Source: Cololabis saira (Eukaryota; Chordata; Actinopteri; Beloniformes; Belonidae). From it: DNA of 64,000 nt. The DNA lies in NCBI RefSeq assembly GCF_033807715.1, contig NC_084601.1, positions 713,001-777,000 of the forward strand. The letters run 5' to 3'. Each line of letters opens with the position of its first letter. Within the stretch, counting starts at the first letter, position 1. A model generated the notes under the pieces. That model saw only the letters and a list, made by a program, of their open reading frames with translations, did not search any database and was not told where the DNA came from. Shown piece after piece: positions 1 through 8,984 of the stretch. A program made the translations under genes and the position numbers.

Positions 1-1417
1 ATGCAAGTCAGGCCTGGCGAAAAATTTGATATTTAATGGTTTGCATTAATGGGCGTGGCTAAATGGCTCAACAGCGCCCCCTTGAAAACTTTGTGCCTCA
101 AGCCCCACAATGCGGTTTGCACGAAAATCGGTACAGACCTGTATCATGTCGCAACTTAAAGAAAAGTCTCTGGGCGTCATTTCGAGAAACCGAACAGGAA
201 GTCGGCCATTTTGAATTAATCGTGTCATTTTGGCAAAATTTATGCCTTCCTTCGGCAGTTAATACGGCCCGAACCGTAACGTTCCCCCAAGTGTGTTATA
301 CATCAAAATGTGCGTCTCCATCCTCCGACACCACGCATTACTTTTCTCTTTCAAAAGCGTTACCGTGGCGACGCTAGACACCAAAAAGCGTGCCCACCCT
401 TCATCTGATTGGTTCAGACAGAAAAAACTTTGCGCCTCAAGCCCCATAATACGGTTTGACGTACATGAACGAAAATCGGTACACACCTGTATCATGTCGC
501 AACTTAAAGAAAAGTCTCTTGGCGCCGTGGCCGAAACCGAACAGGAAGTCGGCCATTTTGAACATTCTGAATTAATCGCGTAATTTTGGAGCAATATATG
601 CCATTCCTTCGAGAATTAATACGGCCCGAACCGTATCGTGCACCCAGATGTGTTATACATCAAAATGTGTGTCTCTATCCTGCGACTACACGCATTACTT
701 TTCTCTTTCAAAAGTGTTACCGTGGCGACGCTAGACGCCAACAAGCGCACCCCCCCTTCATCTGATTGGTCCATATTTGATAGTTCCCCAAAAGGCACCA
801 AATTTGGCATGCAAGCCAGGCCTGGCGATAAATTTAATATTTCATGGTTTGCATTAATGGGCGTGGCAAAATGGCTCAACAGCGCCCCCTAGAATACTTT
901 TATCTGCCATAACTTTTGAATGGTTTGACATAGGAAGTTGTGGGTGGTGTCATGGGACTCTGTATGGAGTCCTTGAGCTTCGTTGGCCTTAATTAGCCCC
1001 GCCCCTTCTTCTGATTGGTTGTCCCTTTTTTCTTCTATAACTTTTTAATGGTTTGACATAGGAAGTCGTGGGTGGTGTCATGGGACTCTGTAATGAGTCC
1101 TTAAGCTTTGTTGGCCTTAATTAGCCTCGCCCCTTCTTCTGATTGGTTGTCCCGATTTTCTGCTATAACTTTGGAATGGTTTGACATAGAGAGTCATGGG
1201 TGGTGTCATAAGATTCTGTATGGAGTCCTTGACCTTCATTAGCCTGAATTAGCCCCGCCCCTTCTTCTGATTGGTTGTCCCTTTTTTCTGCTATAACTTT
1301 TGAATGGTTTGACATAGGAAGTCGTGGGTGGGAGGTGTCATTTCTGATATGCTTATGGGGGGCGGTGGCCGTGAGTGCGAGGGCCCGTTCATCGCTGCTT
1401 GCAGCTTTAATTGGATT
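1..1417 (+). repeat. GGGCCC-family dispersed repeat, copy A (left end off-window)
   Basis: This is the longest of four copies of one family in the window (others at 38231, 45299 and 58556). It shares blocks such as GCATTAATGGGCGTGGC and TTACCGTGGCGACGCTAGAC with them. A block of about 350 bp is present twice in tandem (about 95-420 and 435-775; for example ATCATGTCGCAACTTAAAG near 144 and 493). From about 910 to 1340 there are four units of about 120 bp, each containing GCCCCTTCTTCTGATTGGTT and AACTTTTGAATGGTTTGACA. The right end is TGCGAGGGCCCGTTCATCGC followed by TGCTTGCAGC and TTTAATT. ORFs inside are short and not conserved between copies, so I treat it as non-coding. The class is uncertain. 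Confidence 0.85.
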
Positions 1418-1694
1418 TATGATAGCAGGATTTCTTCTAATTGGAGTGGGGATTTTCCTGGCCTATCGACAAATGCGTAAGTCGTCGACAGCTGTTTTGG
1501 CCCTTTCTGAGCTGCCCGACGTTGCTGAGGGAATGAGCACGATGATCAACACTCAAACTTTAACGCTGGGAGAGCAAAGCCGCAAGCTGGATGCGATTCT
1601 TGAACAGAATCGCAGGCTGGCGGCGGTCTTTGAGCTCATTGGCAAGATGGAGGAAACCTTGGAGAAGTTGGAATCTCGGCTTGGCGGGAATTGA
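1418..1694 (+). other. Unidentified ORF segment: one hydrophobic helix plus coiled coil
   Basis: This is the non-repeat part of an open frame that begins at 1275 inside repeat copy A. It encodes a hydrophobic run GFMIAGFLLIGVGIFLAY followed by basic residues and then about 65 residues rich in L, E, K and Q with coiled-coil character, ending in LEKLESRLGGN and a TGA. It sits between the end of the repeat and the Gag-encoding frame, which becomes open at 1727 in another frame and also starts with a charged coiled coil. It may be the N-terminal part of the Gypsy Gag or leader, separated by a frameshift, or an unrelated fragment. I do not recognise the protein. Confidence 0.35.
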
Positions 1695-1726
1695 TCACAA
1701 ATTCGTCTGTTTGGAGTCGCCATTGA

Positions 1727-3268
1727 GGAACCAGAGACCAGAGCCTTCAGGCGGAGGCTGAGGAAAGAGCTAAGAAAGCAGAACATGACTACCAGTTAGA
1801 ATTGAGGAGGTTAGAAATTGAGGCTGAAAAGGAAGTTAAATTGAAGCAAATTGAATTAGAGCTCTTGAAAGTAAAACAGTCTCATTATGTGTCCACGCCC
1901 TCCTTTGATGTTGCAAAGAATATTGCTTTGGTACCCCCCTTACGGGAGTCAGAGGTTGACTCCTATTTCAGTGTCTTCGAGCGAATAGCGCTGTCTTTGA
2001 AGTGGCCAGAGGATGTTTGGCCAATCTTGCTTCAGTGCAAGTTAAGTGGCAAGGCCCAGGAAGCTGTTTCTTCACTGTCCTTGGAGGATGCAGTGCAGTA
2101 TGATAAAATTAAAGGTGCAGTCCTGCGTACATACGAATTAGTCCCTGAGGCCTACCGCCAGAAATTCAGAAACCATAAAAAGACCAGCGCTCAGTCCTAT
2201 GTGGAATTTGCGAGGGAAAAGGGGGTTTTGTTTGACAAGTGGTGTTGTGCTAACAAGGTTCGGGACTTTAATTCTCTCCGTGAACAGATCTTGTTGGAAG
2301 ATTTTAAAAGTTCACTGTCAGACAAGATAGTCACCTATCTAAATGAGAGAAAAGAGTCCTCCTTGTCACAGGCGGCCATTTTGGCCGATGAGTTTGTTCT
2401 TACACACAAACAGGTGTTTGTGGCTTACCAAGCCCCAAAATGCTCTGTGTTTAGGCCTGTGAAAACGGATCACAGTTCTTCACAGCCTGACCGAACTAAA
2501 ACTGATGTTTCGTCCTCAAAGGAGGAACGTGAGTGTTTCTATTGCCGTAGGAAAGGCCATATCATCGCTGATTGTTTGACATTAAAGAGAAAGCAACAGT
2601 CCTCGTCAGGCTCTTCATCAAACCCTTCACAACCAAAAGCTGTGAGTCTGATTAGAACTGTTCCAGGGTCCTCTACAGAGGCTCCCCCCCCTCATCAGGC
2701 ATTAGATGCTTGTTTCAGGCCTTTCATCTTTAAAGGTTTGGTCTCTCTAACTGGAGATCCTAAAGACCAGAAGCCAGTTAGAATATTGAGGGATACTGGA
2801 GGGTCACAGTCCTTTATCCTTGCTGATGTTTTGCCACTGTCTGAAGGTTCCTCTTGCCAGTCTAATGCAATTGTGCAAGGTATTGAAATGGGGTTTGTTC
2901 CAGTACCCCTGGATAATGTCCATATTCAATCTGATTTGGTGAGTGGAGTTTTCAAAGTTGCAGTCTGCCATGCTTTACCTGTGAAAGGTGTAGACTTCAT
3001 AATGTCTAATGATATTGCTGGGGGTAAAGTAGTACCAGTGCCAGAAGTGATAGCCAAGCCAGTCCTTGATTCAGTGTCTGATGTGTTTCAGCAATGCCCT
3101 GACGTCTTTCCGGCATGTGTAGTTACCAGAGCTCAGAGAAAGAAATTTGGTGTTGATTTGTCTGAGTCTTTCCTAGTGTCTCACCCAGAGGAGGCCATGG
3201 TAGAAAAACACAGACCACAGTTAATGTTGAGCCTGAAGGAGCAGGAGCTCAAGATGTCAGTGATTTAA
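1727..3268 (+). CDS. gag-pro: Gag-protease ORF of a Gmr1-type Ty3/Gypsy retrotransposon
   Basis: The frame is open from 1727 to the TAA at 3266; no good ATG is visible at the 5' end, so it is probably 5'-incomplete (a TGA lies at 1724). Counting residues from 1802, an N-terminal charged coiled coil is followed by a capsid region. Within it, about residues 100-203 resemble the SCAN domain (AYRQKFR, LREQILLEDF, SLSQAAILADEF). A CCHC zinc knuckle CFYCRRKGHIIADC lies near 245-258, and a retropepsin motif LRDTGGSQSFIL near 329-340 has the DTG catalytic triad. Gag forms the particle and the protease matures it. The capsid-to-SCAN relationship is established for Gmr1-like elements. The following pol frame overlaps this ORF by about 100 nt. 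Confidence 0.88.
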   Translation, partial: GTRDQSLQAEAEERAKKAEHDYQLELRRLEIEAEKEVKLKQIELELLKVKQSHYVSTPSFDVAKNIALVPPLRESEVDSYFSVFERIALSLKWPEDVWPILLQCKLSGKAQEAVSSLSLEDAVQYDKIKGAVLRTYELVPEAYRQKFRNHKKTSAQSYVEFAREKGVLFDKWCCANKVRDFNSLREQILLEDFKSSLSDKIVTYLNERKESSLSQAAILADEFVLTHKQVFVAYQAPKCSVFRPVKTDHSSSQPDRTKTDVSSSKEERECFYCRRKGHIIADCLTLKRKQQSSSGSSSNPSQPKAVSLIRTVPGSSTEAPPPHQALDACFRPFIFKGLVSLTGDPKDQKPVRILRDTGGSQSFILADVLPLSEGSSCQSNAIVQGIEMGFVPVPLDNVHIQSDLVSGVFKVAVCHALPVKGVDFIMSNDIAGGKVVPVPEVIAKPVLDSVSDVFQQCPDVFPACVVTRAQRKKFGVDLSESFLVSHPEEAMVEKHRPQLMLSLKEQELKMSVI

Positions 3269-5526
3269 ACCTGCCTGTTGACCATGCACAGTACATAGCA
3301 GAGCAACAGTGTGATGTCACCCTTGCAAAGTGTCTGGCTGCCGTGCTAGGCAAAGAGGAAGCAAAAGCCAAGAGAGTAGCTTACTATCTGGAAGATGGTT
3401 TGCCAATGCACGCCTGGTCTAACCCTGCTGTAGAAGGAATGGACTGGGGTGTATGCCACCAAGTGGTGGTACCTCAACAACATCGTCAGCAAGTGCTGTC
3501 CCTGGCTCACGACCACCCCTGGTCCGGTCATCTTGGTGTCACCAAGACATATGATCGGGTCCTGAAGCACTTCTACTGGCCAAGGTTGAAACGTGATCTT
3601 GCTCAGTACTGTTGTGCTTGCCATGCCTGTCAACTTGTGGGTAAGCCAAACCAAGTTATTCCGCCTGCTCCTCTCCACTCTATCCCGGTGATGGGAGAAC
3701 CGTTTGAGTCTGTCATAGTTGACTGTGTGGGTCCTTTACCCAAAACCAAGTCGGGGAATCAGTTTCTCTTGACTGTCATGTGTGCCGCAACCAGGTTCCC
3801 AAAAGCCATTCCCTTGCGCACAATTACTGCAAAAGGGGTCATTAAAGCTTTAATTAAGTTTTTTTCTACTTTTGGCCTGGCTCAAGAAGTGCGAACAGAC
3901 CAGGGCACTAATTTCAAATCGAGACTGTTTGCACAGGTCCTAAAAACCCTAGGCATTAAGCATAGGGTGTCCAGTGCCTACCACCCTCAGACACAAGGGG
4001 CATTGGAGAGATTTCACCAGACACTGAAATCAATGCTGCGTAAACATTGCTTTGAGTCAAGAACAAGTTGGGATGAGAGTGTTCCTCTTGTTTTGTTTGC
4101 GATTCGTGAAACTGTTCAGGAGTCACTAGGTTTTAGTCCTGCTAGCCTAGTTTTTGGACATGCTGTCAGAGGCCCTCTCAAGGTCCTTAAAGAGCAGTTG
4201 GTAAATACTGAGGCAACCCCCCAGTCAGTTCCTGAATATGTTACCCAGTTTAATGAGCGTTTAAAGCAGGCTTGTGCCTTAGCTAAGAAGGCATTAGTCT
4301 CTTCTCAGGTGACCATGAAACAGCATTATGATAAGAAGGCTGTTGTTCGCTCATTTAACCCAGGAGATAAAGTGTTAATGTTGTCACCCATACCTGGTTC
4401 TGCTCTTTCTGTGCGTTTCTCTGGTCCCTACCTTGTGGACCGGAAACTCCGTGAGACTGACTATATCATCCGCACACCTGACCGGAGGTGCAAGACCCGT
4501 GTTTGCCATGTTAACACACTAAAACGGTACCACACTGGAGGTGAGTTTCCAGCCAACTCTCCAGATGCAGAACCTGCAGTTTTAGGTGTGGCATTAACTT
4601 CCACGGTTGGTGATTCTCAACCTGATGATGGTTTAGTCTTGCGCAACGCCACCCCACAGGGTGCAAGACTAGCCAACTCTGAAATGTTGTTGAATCTACC
4701 TTCCTTTTTGTCTCACCTCCCAGAAGATCACATGAGGGAGATTGAGAGGCTAGTCTTGGATTTTCCATGCTTGTTTAGTGATATTCCATCTCAAACGTCA
4801 ATTCTCAGCCATGATGTTAAGTTGACCACTGCTATGCCCATCAAGCAGCGGGCCTATAGAGTTAATCCTGTCAAGCGAGAGACTATGAAACAGGAGGTTG
4901 AATACTTATTAAACCATGGGTTTGCCAAGCCCAGCTCCAGTCCATGGAGCTCCCCATGTTTGTTAGACATCAAGTCTGATGGAACCCCAAGGTTCTGCAC
5001 TGGTTTTCGCAAAGTGAATTCAGTAACTGTAGACGATGCCCATCCACTACCACTTATTGATGATTGCATTGATGAGATTGGTCCATCCACCTATGTAACT
5101 AAGCTTGACATGCTCAAGGGATACTGGCAGGTCCCATTGACACCTGAAGCATCTACGATTTCTGCTTTTGTTACTCCTGATAATTTCTGCCAATATACAG
5201 TGATGCCTTTTGGTATGTGTAACGCCCCTGCTACCTTTCCGAGGCTCGTTGATCAGGTGTTGGGGGACGTCCCACATTGTAAGTCATATTTGGATGACAT
5301 TTGTGTGTACACGTCAGACTGGAATTCACATATGTCTGCACTGAGAAAGGTTTTCGGCCGTTTGGCAAGTGCTTCATTAACCCTCAACTTAGCCAAGAGT
5401 GAGTTTGGTAAAGGCACAGTTCTCTACCTCGGTAAAGAAATAGGCCAAGGTAAAGTGAGGCCCATCGATGCCAAAATTTCTGCCATCACCGCTTTCCCAA
5501 GGCCTACTACTAGGAGGGAATTGTGA
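3166..5526 (+). CDS. pol: Integrase-reverse transcriptase ORF (IN before RT), Gmr1-type Gypsy
   Basis: This frame is open from 3166, overlaps gag-pro by about 100 nt in the -1 frame, and has its first ATG at 3343. Counting from 3343, the integrase comes first. An H2C2 zinc finger (about residues 56-96, HDHPWSGHLG to CCACHACQ) is followed by the catalytic core with D127 (IVDCVGPL), D186 (RTDQGTNF) and E222 (GALERFH), a 35-residue D-E spacing. A basic C-terminal integrase region follows. The reverse transcriptase then starts near residue 480, with KLDMLKGYWQ and YLDDICVYT (catalytic DD at 651-652). In ordinary Ty3/Gypsy elements RT-RH precedes integrase, so this order marks the Gmr1 group. A TGA at 5524 interrupts the frame immediately before RFLGMAGYYRG; it looks like a C-to-T change in a CGA codon. 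Confidence 0.9.
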   Translation, partial: VFPSVSPRGGHGRKTQTTVNVEPEGAGAQDVSDLNLPVDHAQYIAEQQCDVTLAKCLAAVLGKEEAKAKRVAYYLEDGLPMHAWSNPAVEGMDWGVCHQVVVPQQHRQQVLSLAHDHPWSGHLGVTKTYDRVLKHFYWPRLKRDLAQYCCACHACQLVGKPNQVIPPAPLHSIPVMGEPFESVIVDCVGPLPKTKSGNQFLLTVMCAATRFPKAIPLRTITAKGVIKALIKFFSTFGLAQEVRTDQGTNFKSRLFAQVLKTLGIKHRVSSAYHPQTQGALERFHQTLKSMLRKHCFESRTSWDESVPLVLFAIRETVQESLGFSPASLVFGHAVRGPLKVLKEQLVNTEATPQSVPEYVTQFNERLKQACALAKKALVSSQVTMKQHYDKKAVVRSFNPGDKVLMLSPIPGSALSVRFSGPYLVDRKLRETDYIIRTPDRRCKTRVCHVNTLKRYHTGGEFPANSPDAEPAVLGVALTSTVGDSQPDDGLVLRNATPQGARLANSEMLLNLPSFLSHLPEDHMREIERLVLDFPCLFSDIPSQTSILSHDVKLTTAMPIKQRAYRVNPVKRETMKQEVEYLLNHGFAKPSSSPWSSPCLLDIKSDGTPRFCTGFRKVNSVTVDDAHPLPLIDDCIDEIGPSTYVTKLDMLKGYWQVPLTPEASTISAFVTPDNFCQYTVMPFGMCNAPATFPRLVDQVLGDVPHCKSYLDDICVYTSDWNSHMSALRKVFGRLASASLTLNLAKSEFGKGTVLYLGKEIGQGKVRPIDAKISAITAFPRPTTRREL

Positions 5527-6096
5527 CGATTTCTAGGTATGGCCGGGTACTATCGTGGCTTCTGTAAAAACTTTTCTACTGTTGTAGCTCCTCTCACTGC
5601 TCTAACCAGTATCTCCAAGCCCTTTGTTTGGTCCGGTGAGTGCCAGAATGCTTTTGAGAGCAGCAAAGCTCTCTTGTGTAGTGCACCTGTCCTTTCTGCA
5701 CCTAACTTTAGTCGTCCCTTTAGGTTGGAAATAGATGCAAGTGGTACTGGGGCCGGTGCAGTCTTGCTGCAAATAGATGACCAGGAAATCGACCATCCAG
5801 TTTGTTACTTTTCTAAAAAGTTCAACAAACACCAGCTCAAATATTCCACCATAGAGAAAGAAACGCTTGCCCTTCTTTTTGCCTTACAACACTTCAAGGT
5901 GTATGTGGGATCGAGCATGCATCCTGTGGTGGTTTATACTGACCATAACCCCTTGGTTTTTCTTTCCAGGATGTACAACCAGAACCAGCGCCTCATGCGC
6001 TGGGCCCTTATTGTACAGAATTATAATTTGGTCATCCGCCATAAGAAGGGTTCTGAGAATGTTATGGCAGATGCTCTGTCATGCTGTTGGGGCTAA
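5527..6096 (+). CDS. pol: RNase H portion of the Gypsy pol, after an in-frame stop
   Basis: This continues the same reading frame as the integrase-RT ORF beyond the TGA at 5524. It begins with the RT connection region (RFLGMAGYYRGFCKNFS) and carries an RNase HI domain of the Ty3/Gypsy type. Counting from the ATG at 5539, the acidic residues are D66 (LEIDASGTGAG), E106 or E108 (YSTIEKETLAL), D135 (VVYTDHNPL) and D178 (NVMADALS). RNase H removes RNA from the RNA-DNA hybrid during reverse transcription. The frame ends at 6096, and no integrase follows, confirming that integrase lies upstream of RT. About 65 nt separate the stop from the putative polypurine tract. Confidence 0.88.
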   Translation, partial: RFLGMAGYYRGFCKNFSTVVAPLTALTSISKPFVWSGECQNAFESSKALLCSAPVLSAPNFSRPFRLEIDASGTGAGAVLLQIDDQEIDHPVCYFSKKFNKHQLKYSTIEKETLALLFALQHFKVYVGSSMHPVVVYTDHNPLVFLSRMYNQNQRLMRWALIVQNYNLVIRHKKGSENVMADALSCCWG

Positions 6097-6150
6097 TTTT
6101 GGTTTAGTTTTTGATTAGTTGTGGAGTCACAAACATTTTGTTTGTGTCTT

Positions 6151-6162
6151 TTGGGTGGGAGG
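6151..6162 (+). promoter_or_regulatory. Putative polypurine tract
   Basis: The tract TTGGGTGGGAGG immediately precedes the TG that starts the 3' LTR. This is the expected position for the plus-strand primer of an LTR element. The call rests on position and composition only. Confidence 0.55.
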
Positions 6163-6346
6163 TGTTATGTGTACTAGTATGGGGGGGCAGTTTAGTGTTT
6201 TCTCCTATTTGCTCCTGCTCCTCTCTCTCTCCCTCCACTCTGTCTCGTACTCACAGGTCCAGCCCATTCCCTCCACTCGGTTCCACCCCTCTCCACCGGT
6301 TTTGCCACCACTCAGCGGTCCCACCAATCAATTCAGCTCGTCACCA

Positions 6347-6354
6347 TATAAAAG
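6347..6354 (+). promoter_or_regulatory. TATA box in the LTR U3
   Basis: TATAAAAG sits about 25 bp downstream of a CCAATCA box, which suits RNA polymerase II initiation inside the LTR. Confidence 0.55.
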
Positions 6355-6761
6355 GCACCTGTGTCCCAGCCATCAGGCTCTTCTCCTCCAGCTGCAACCC
6401 TCCTGTGCTCCAGCCAGCAGTCTCAGTACTTTGTTTCTCAGTTCTTAGTTTGATCCCCAGTAGTGCATTTTCAGTTAGCAAACGTTCTCACTCAGGTCCT
6501 TACGGGGAAGGGACAGGGTAAGATGGGGTACCCTGTACACTGCATCACAGAGGTAATTTTTTGTGAAGTACACCAGGTTAGAGGTGAGTGCCACATGTTG
6601 TAACTTCTTTTTTTAGGTAGAGTAGGAAGTTTTATTTTGGCTAGGTAGGTTAGATTTTGTTGACTATTAGGATAGCATTGTTTTGATTGTACTCTTTATT
6701 TGGCACCACCAGTCCCTTCCCTTAACCTTTTGTGTTTTTGGATTTTCAGAGCTTTTTAGTT

Positions 6762-6767
6762 AATAAA
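6762..6767 (+). terminator. Polyadenylation signal AATAAA in the LTR
   Basis: AATAAA followed by a T-rich stretch (GTCTTTTCTG) lies about 112 bp before the LTR end, as expected near an R/U5 boundary. Confidence 0.5.
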
Positions 6768-6879
6768 CAAGTCTTTTCTGTTCACTTTAAACATTTGTCA
6801 GTTTCCATTTCTTTCATTTTTGGGTATACACATGTTAATGTCCCTATCGAGCCAATTACCACCACCTTGGGACATTACA

Positions 6880-7097
6880 ATGGCTGAGGAGCAGCTTTGG
6901 GGCAAAGTTTTCACAGACTTACCGCTCACACACACACACTTACTGATAACCACACCCCCCCCATCTTGTGAACTGTGACGCCCCCCCGACTTGCCACCCC
7001 CCATACCCATGCAAGTTATGATGTTGTTTTGTGTATGTTGCTTTTCTGTGCTGAGGTGTTTTTTTTGCGCCTTGACACTAGGTATTAATACAGTGTG

Positions 7098-7098
<1 letters not shown>
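6880..7098. other. No recognised feature
   Basis: This contains short CA and C runs (6925-6965) and nothing I recognise as a gene or classified repeat. Confidence 0.5.

Positions 7099-7142
<44 letters not shown>
7099..7142. repeat. (AC)n microsatellite
   Basis: About 22 uninterrupted AC units directly border the left side of the CA-linked dispersed repeat. Confidence 0.95.
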
Positions 7143-7147
<5 letters not shown>

Positions 7148-7420
7148 GACAGATACACCGGGCCGTTCACCTGAATGCTTGCTCTGTAGTTTTGGGGGTT
7201 AGTTAATCGCGGTAGCTTAGCTTAATTGTGATTGGGTCTCAGGACCTGGGACAGTCGCTGCTCCTGTTTCTGCCGGTTTCGTGTCTGTTCTGGGTTTTTT
7301 TTTTCTTTGCAGATTTCCAGTGCTCGACGTGCGCCTCCATGTGTGTTCTCGCGTCCTGGATTAGCAGCGGATGTCACGGATTTTGTATATATTTCTGTCA
7401 TATACATCCGATAATTTCGA
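7143..7420 (+). repeat. CA-linked dispersed repeat, copy 1 (right-truncated)
   Basis: The sequence matches the copies at 25325 (+) and 32105 (-). Shared blocks include TTGCTCTGTAGTTTT, GCGGTAGCTTAGCTTA, GCAGATTTCCAGTGCT and GGATGTC. It lacks the GGGTTTGTATGTGTATAT part and the A-rich tail seen in the other two copies. An (AC)n tract lies at its left border, as in the other copies. It has no coding capacity that I recognise. Confidence 0.8.
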
Positions 7421-8189
7421 GGGAACATTGTGTTTACATGTCATTTTAAATGACGTGCAGACATATGAACTGACAGAAAAATGACCTTGGTGTCTGCTTC
7501 GTCTTTACTTTTAAACAATTTACCTGATGACATGGAGCATCAATTAGGAATCCATTTAAACCTTCAACTGTGTCAACAGTTGCAACGGCTGAGATTTCAG
7601 TGTCACCAGTAAACACTTTCACAGGTACATTTATCCACATCTGCAGAACATAGAAGTGCCATAATATCTGGTTGGAAATTATGCAGCAACAAGAACAAGA
7701 ACCACAACCCACAAAAATGTAAAATGCATAAGCCCTTATTATAAATATTTAGGTTAGTTTTGCTTTGTTTTTTAAGACTTTGTGGCTCTAGTGGCCGTTT
7801 TAAAAGTAGGTAAAGAGAAAATTGAGGTAAAGAAAGAGGGGGAAGACTCAGCAAATGATGTTGGGGCTCAAGCGTTGTCCAGCTGCACAAGGACAGTAGC
7901 CACCATACATGAGGCTCCTGTGAGCGGTCAAACACTGAACGGTGGAAATGTTGTATGATATGGGTTTCCATCATGGTCAAGTGAGATGTTGAATGGGATT
8001 GTCATCATTAATCTGCATAAATAGTGTAAGAACCTCTATAAAAAGGAAAATGGAAAGGAAGTGGTACTCTTGTAAGTCTGTAGACTCCTATTGTAATGGA
8101 AAGATATTATAATAGTATATAAAAAAGCCATTTTCAAAGCCAGAACAGTTTATTATTCATCACTGGTAGAGGATAACAAAAGTAACCCA
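7421..8189. other. No recognised feature
   Basis: AT-rich sequence with short non-conserved ORFs on both strands. I see nothing classifiable. Confidence 0.5.
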
Positions 8190-8900
8190 CATTTTCTGTT
8201 CAGCACTGTTGCCAGGCTGACAAAGAGTCACAACTCGGTTGAGCCGTGCATTCCTGCAGCTCTCAGTAGTGAAGACTTTATGAGCTTCTTTAACAGTAAA
8301 ATCACGAGAATTAGAGAAGAAATCAACCAGCCGGTTGTGGGCGTTTCTTCAGCTTTAGCGACTTCCCTAGGCTCTGACTTGACTCTAGACTGTTTTGATC
8401 CTATAGACCTCCCTGAGCTGTCAACCACATGTATGTCAGACCCCATCCCAACTCGACTATTCAAAAATGTTTTTTCTCTTATTGGTGGGGACAATACTGG
8501 ACCAAATCAACCTATCCCTAAACTCAGGATATGTACCACAGGTTTTCAAAGTGGCAGTAATTAAACCTTTACTTAAAAAACCTTCTCTTGACCCAAACAC
8601 CTTAGCTAATTATAGACCAATTTCCAAGTCAGGGTTCAGAATGCATCATAGCACAGAGACAGCACTGGTTCGAGTTACGAATGACCTTCTTATGGCCTCA
8701 GATAAGGGATTAGTGTCCAGTCTGGTTCTACTGGACCTCAATGGTGCTTTTGACACTGTAGATCATGGCATCTTACTGCATAGGTTAGAGCATGTTGTTG
8801 GGATTAAAGGGACAGCTCTATGTTGGTTTAAATCATATCTACCTGACAGGTTCCAGTTTGTTCATGTACATGAGGTTTCTTCATAACAGTCGAATTTCTG
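8190..8900 (+). pseudogene. L2-clade LINE fragment (RT N-terminal half)
   Basis: Two overlapping frames together encode the linker and front half of an L2 reverse transcriptase. The first carries MSFFNSKITRIREEI and DPIPTRLFKNV. The second carries KPLLKKPSLDPNTLANYRPI, then a deletion to GFRMHHSTETALVRVTNDLL and LLDLNGAFDTVDHGILL, and ends near ALCWFKSYLPDRFQF. The fragment loses the YADD active site because it ends near 8900, where unrelated sequence and then a Rex3 on the other strand begin. Frameshifts and an internal deletion between RPIS and GFR make it non-functional. A second copy of its first ~90 bp lies at 11325. Confidence 0.85.
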
Positions 8901-8984
8901 TTATGCTGTTAGTGTTTGCCACTCCAGCAGTACTGTCCCCTTCCCCCATGCAATGTCGCAGAGGTGTGTCAACCAAGACAGCCC

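Larger units (their letters stand above)
6163..6879 (+). mobile_element. 3' LTR of the Gmr1-type Gypsy element
   Basis: The LTR starts TGTTATGTG after the purine tract and is read as ending CATTACA, giving imperfect TG...CA ends (TGTTATG against TGTAATG). Inside are a CCAAT-like box near 6322, a TATA box TATAAAAG near 6347 and an AATAAA at 6762, the order expected for U3-R-U5. Length is about 717 bp. I found no matching 5' LTR upstream of gag in the window, so the right border is inferred from the TG/CA rule and not from a repeat comparison. Confidence 0.65.

Noticed and set aside
1320..1390. 5' LTR start (GGGAGGTGTCAT next to a G-run, like GGGAGGTGTTAT at 6159)
   Set aside because: The same text up to GTGAGTGCGA occurs in repeat copy B at 39260-39315, so it belongs to the GGGCCC repeat.
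1275..1417. Start of a gene inside repeat copy A
   Set aside because: The ATG and first ~48 codons lie in repeat sequence shared with non-coding copies.
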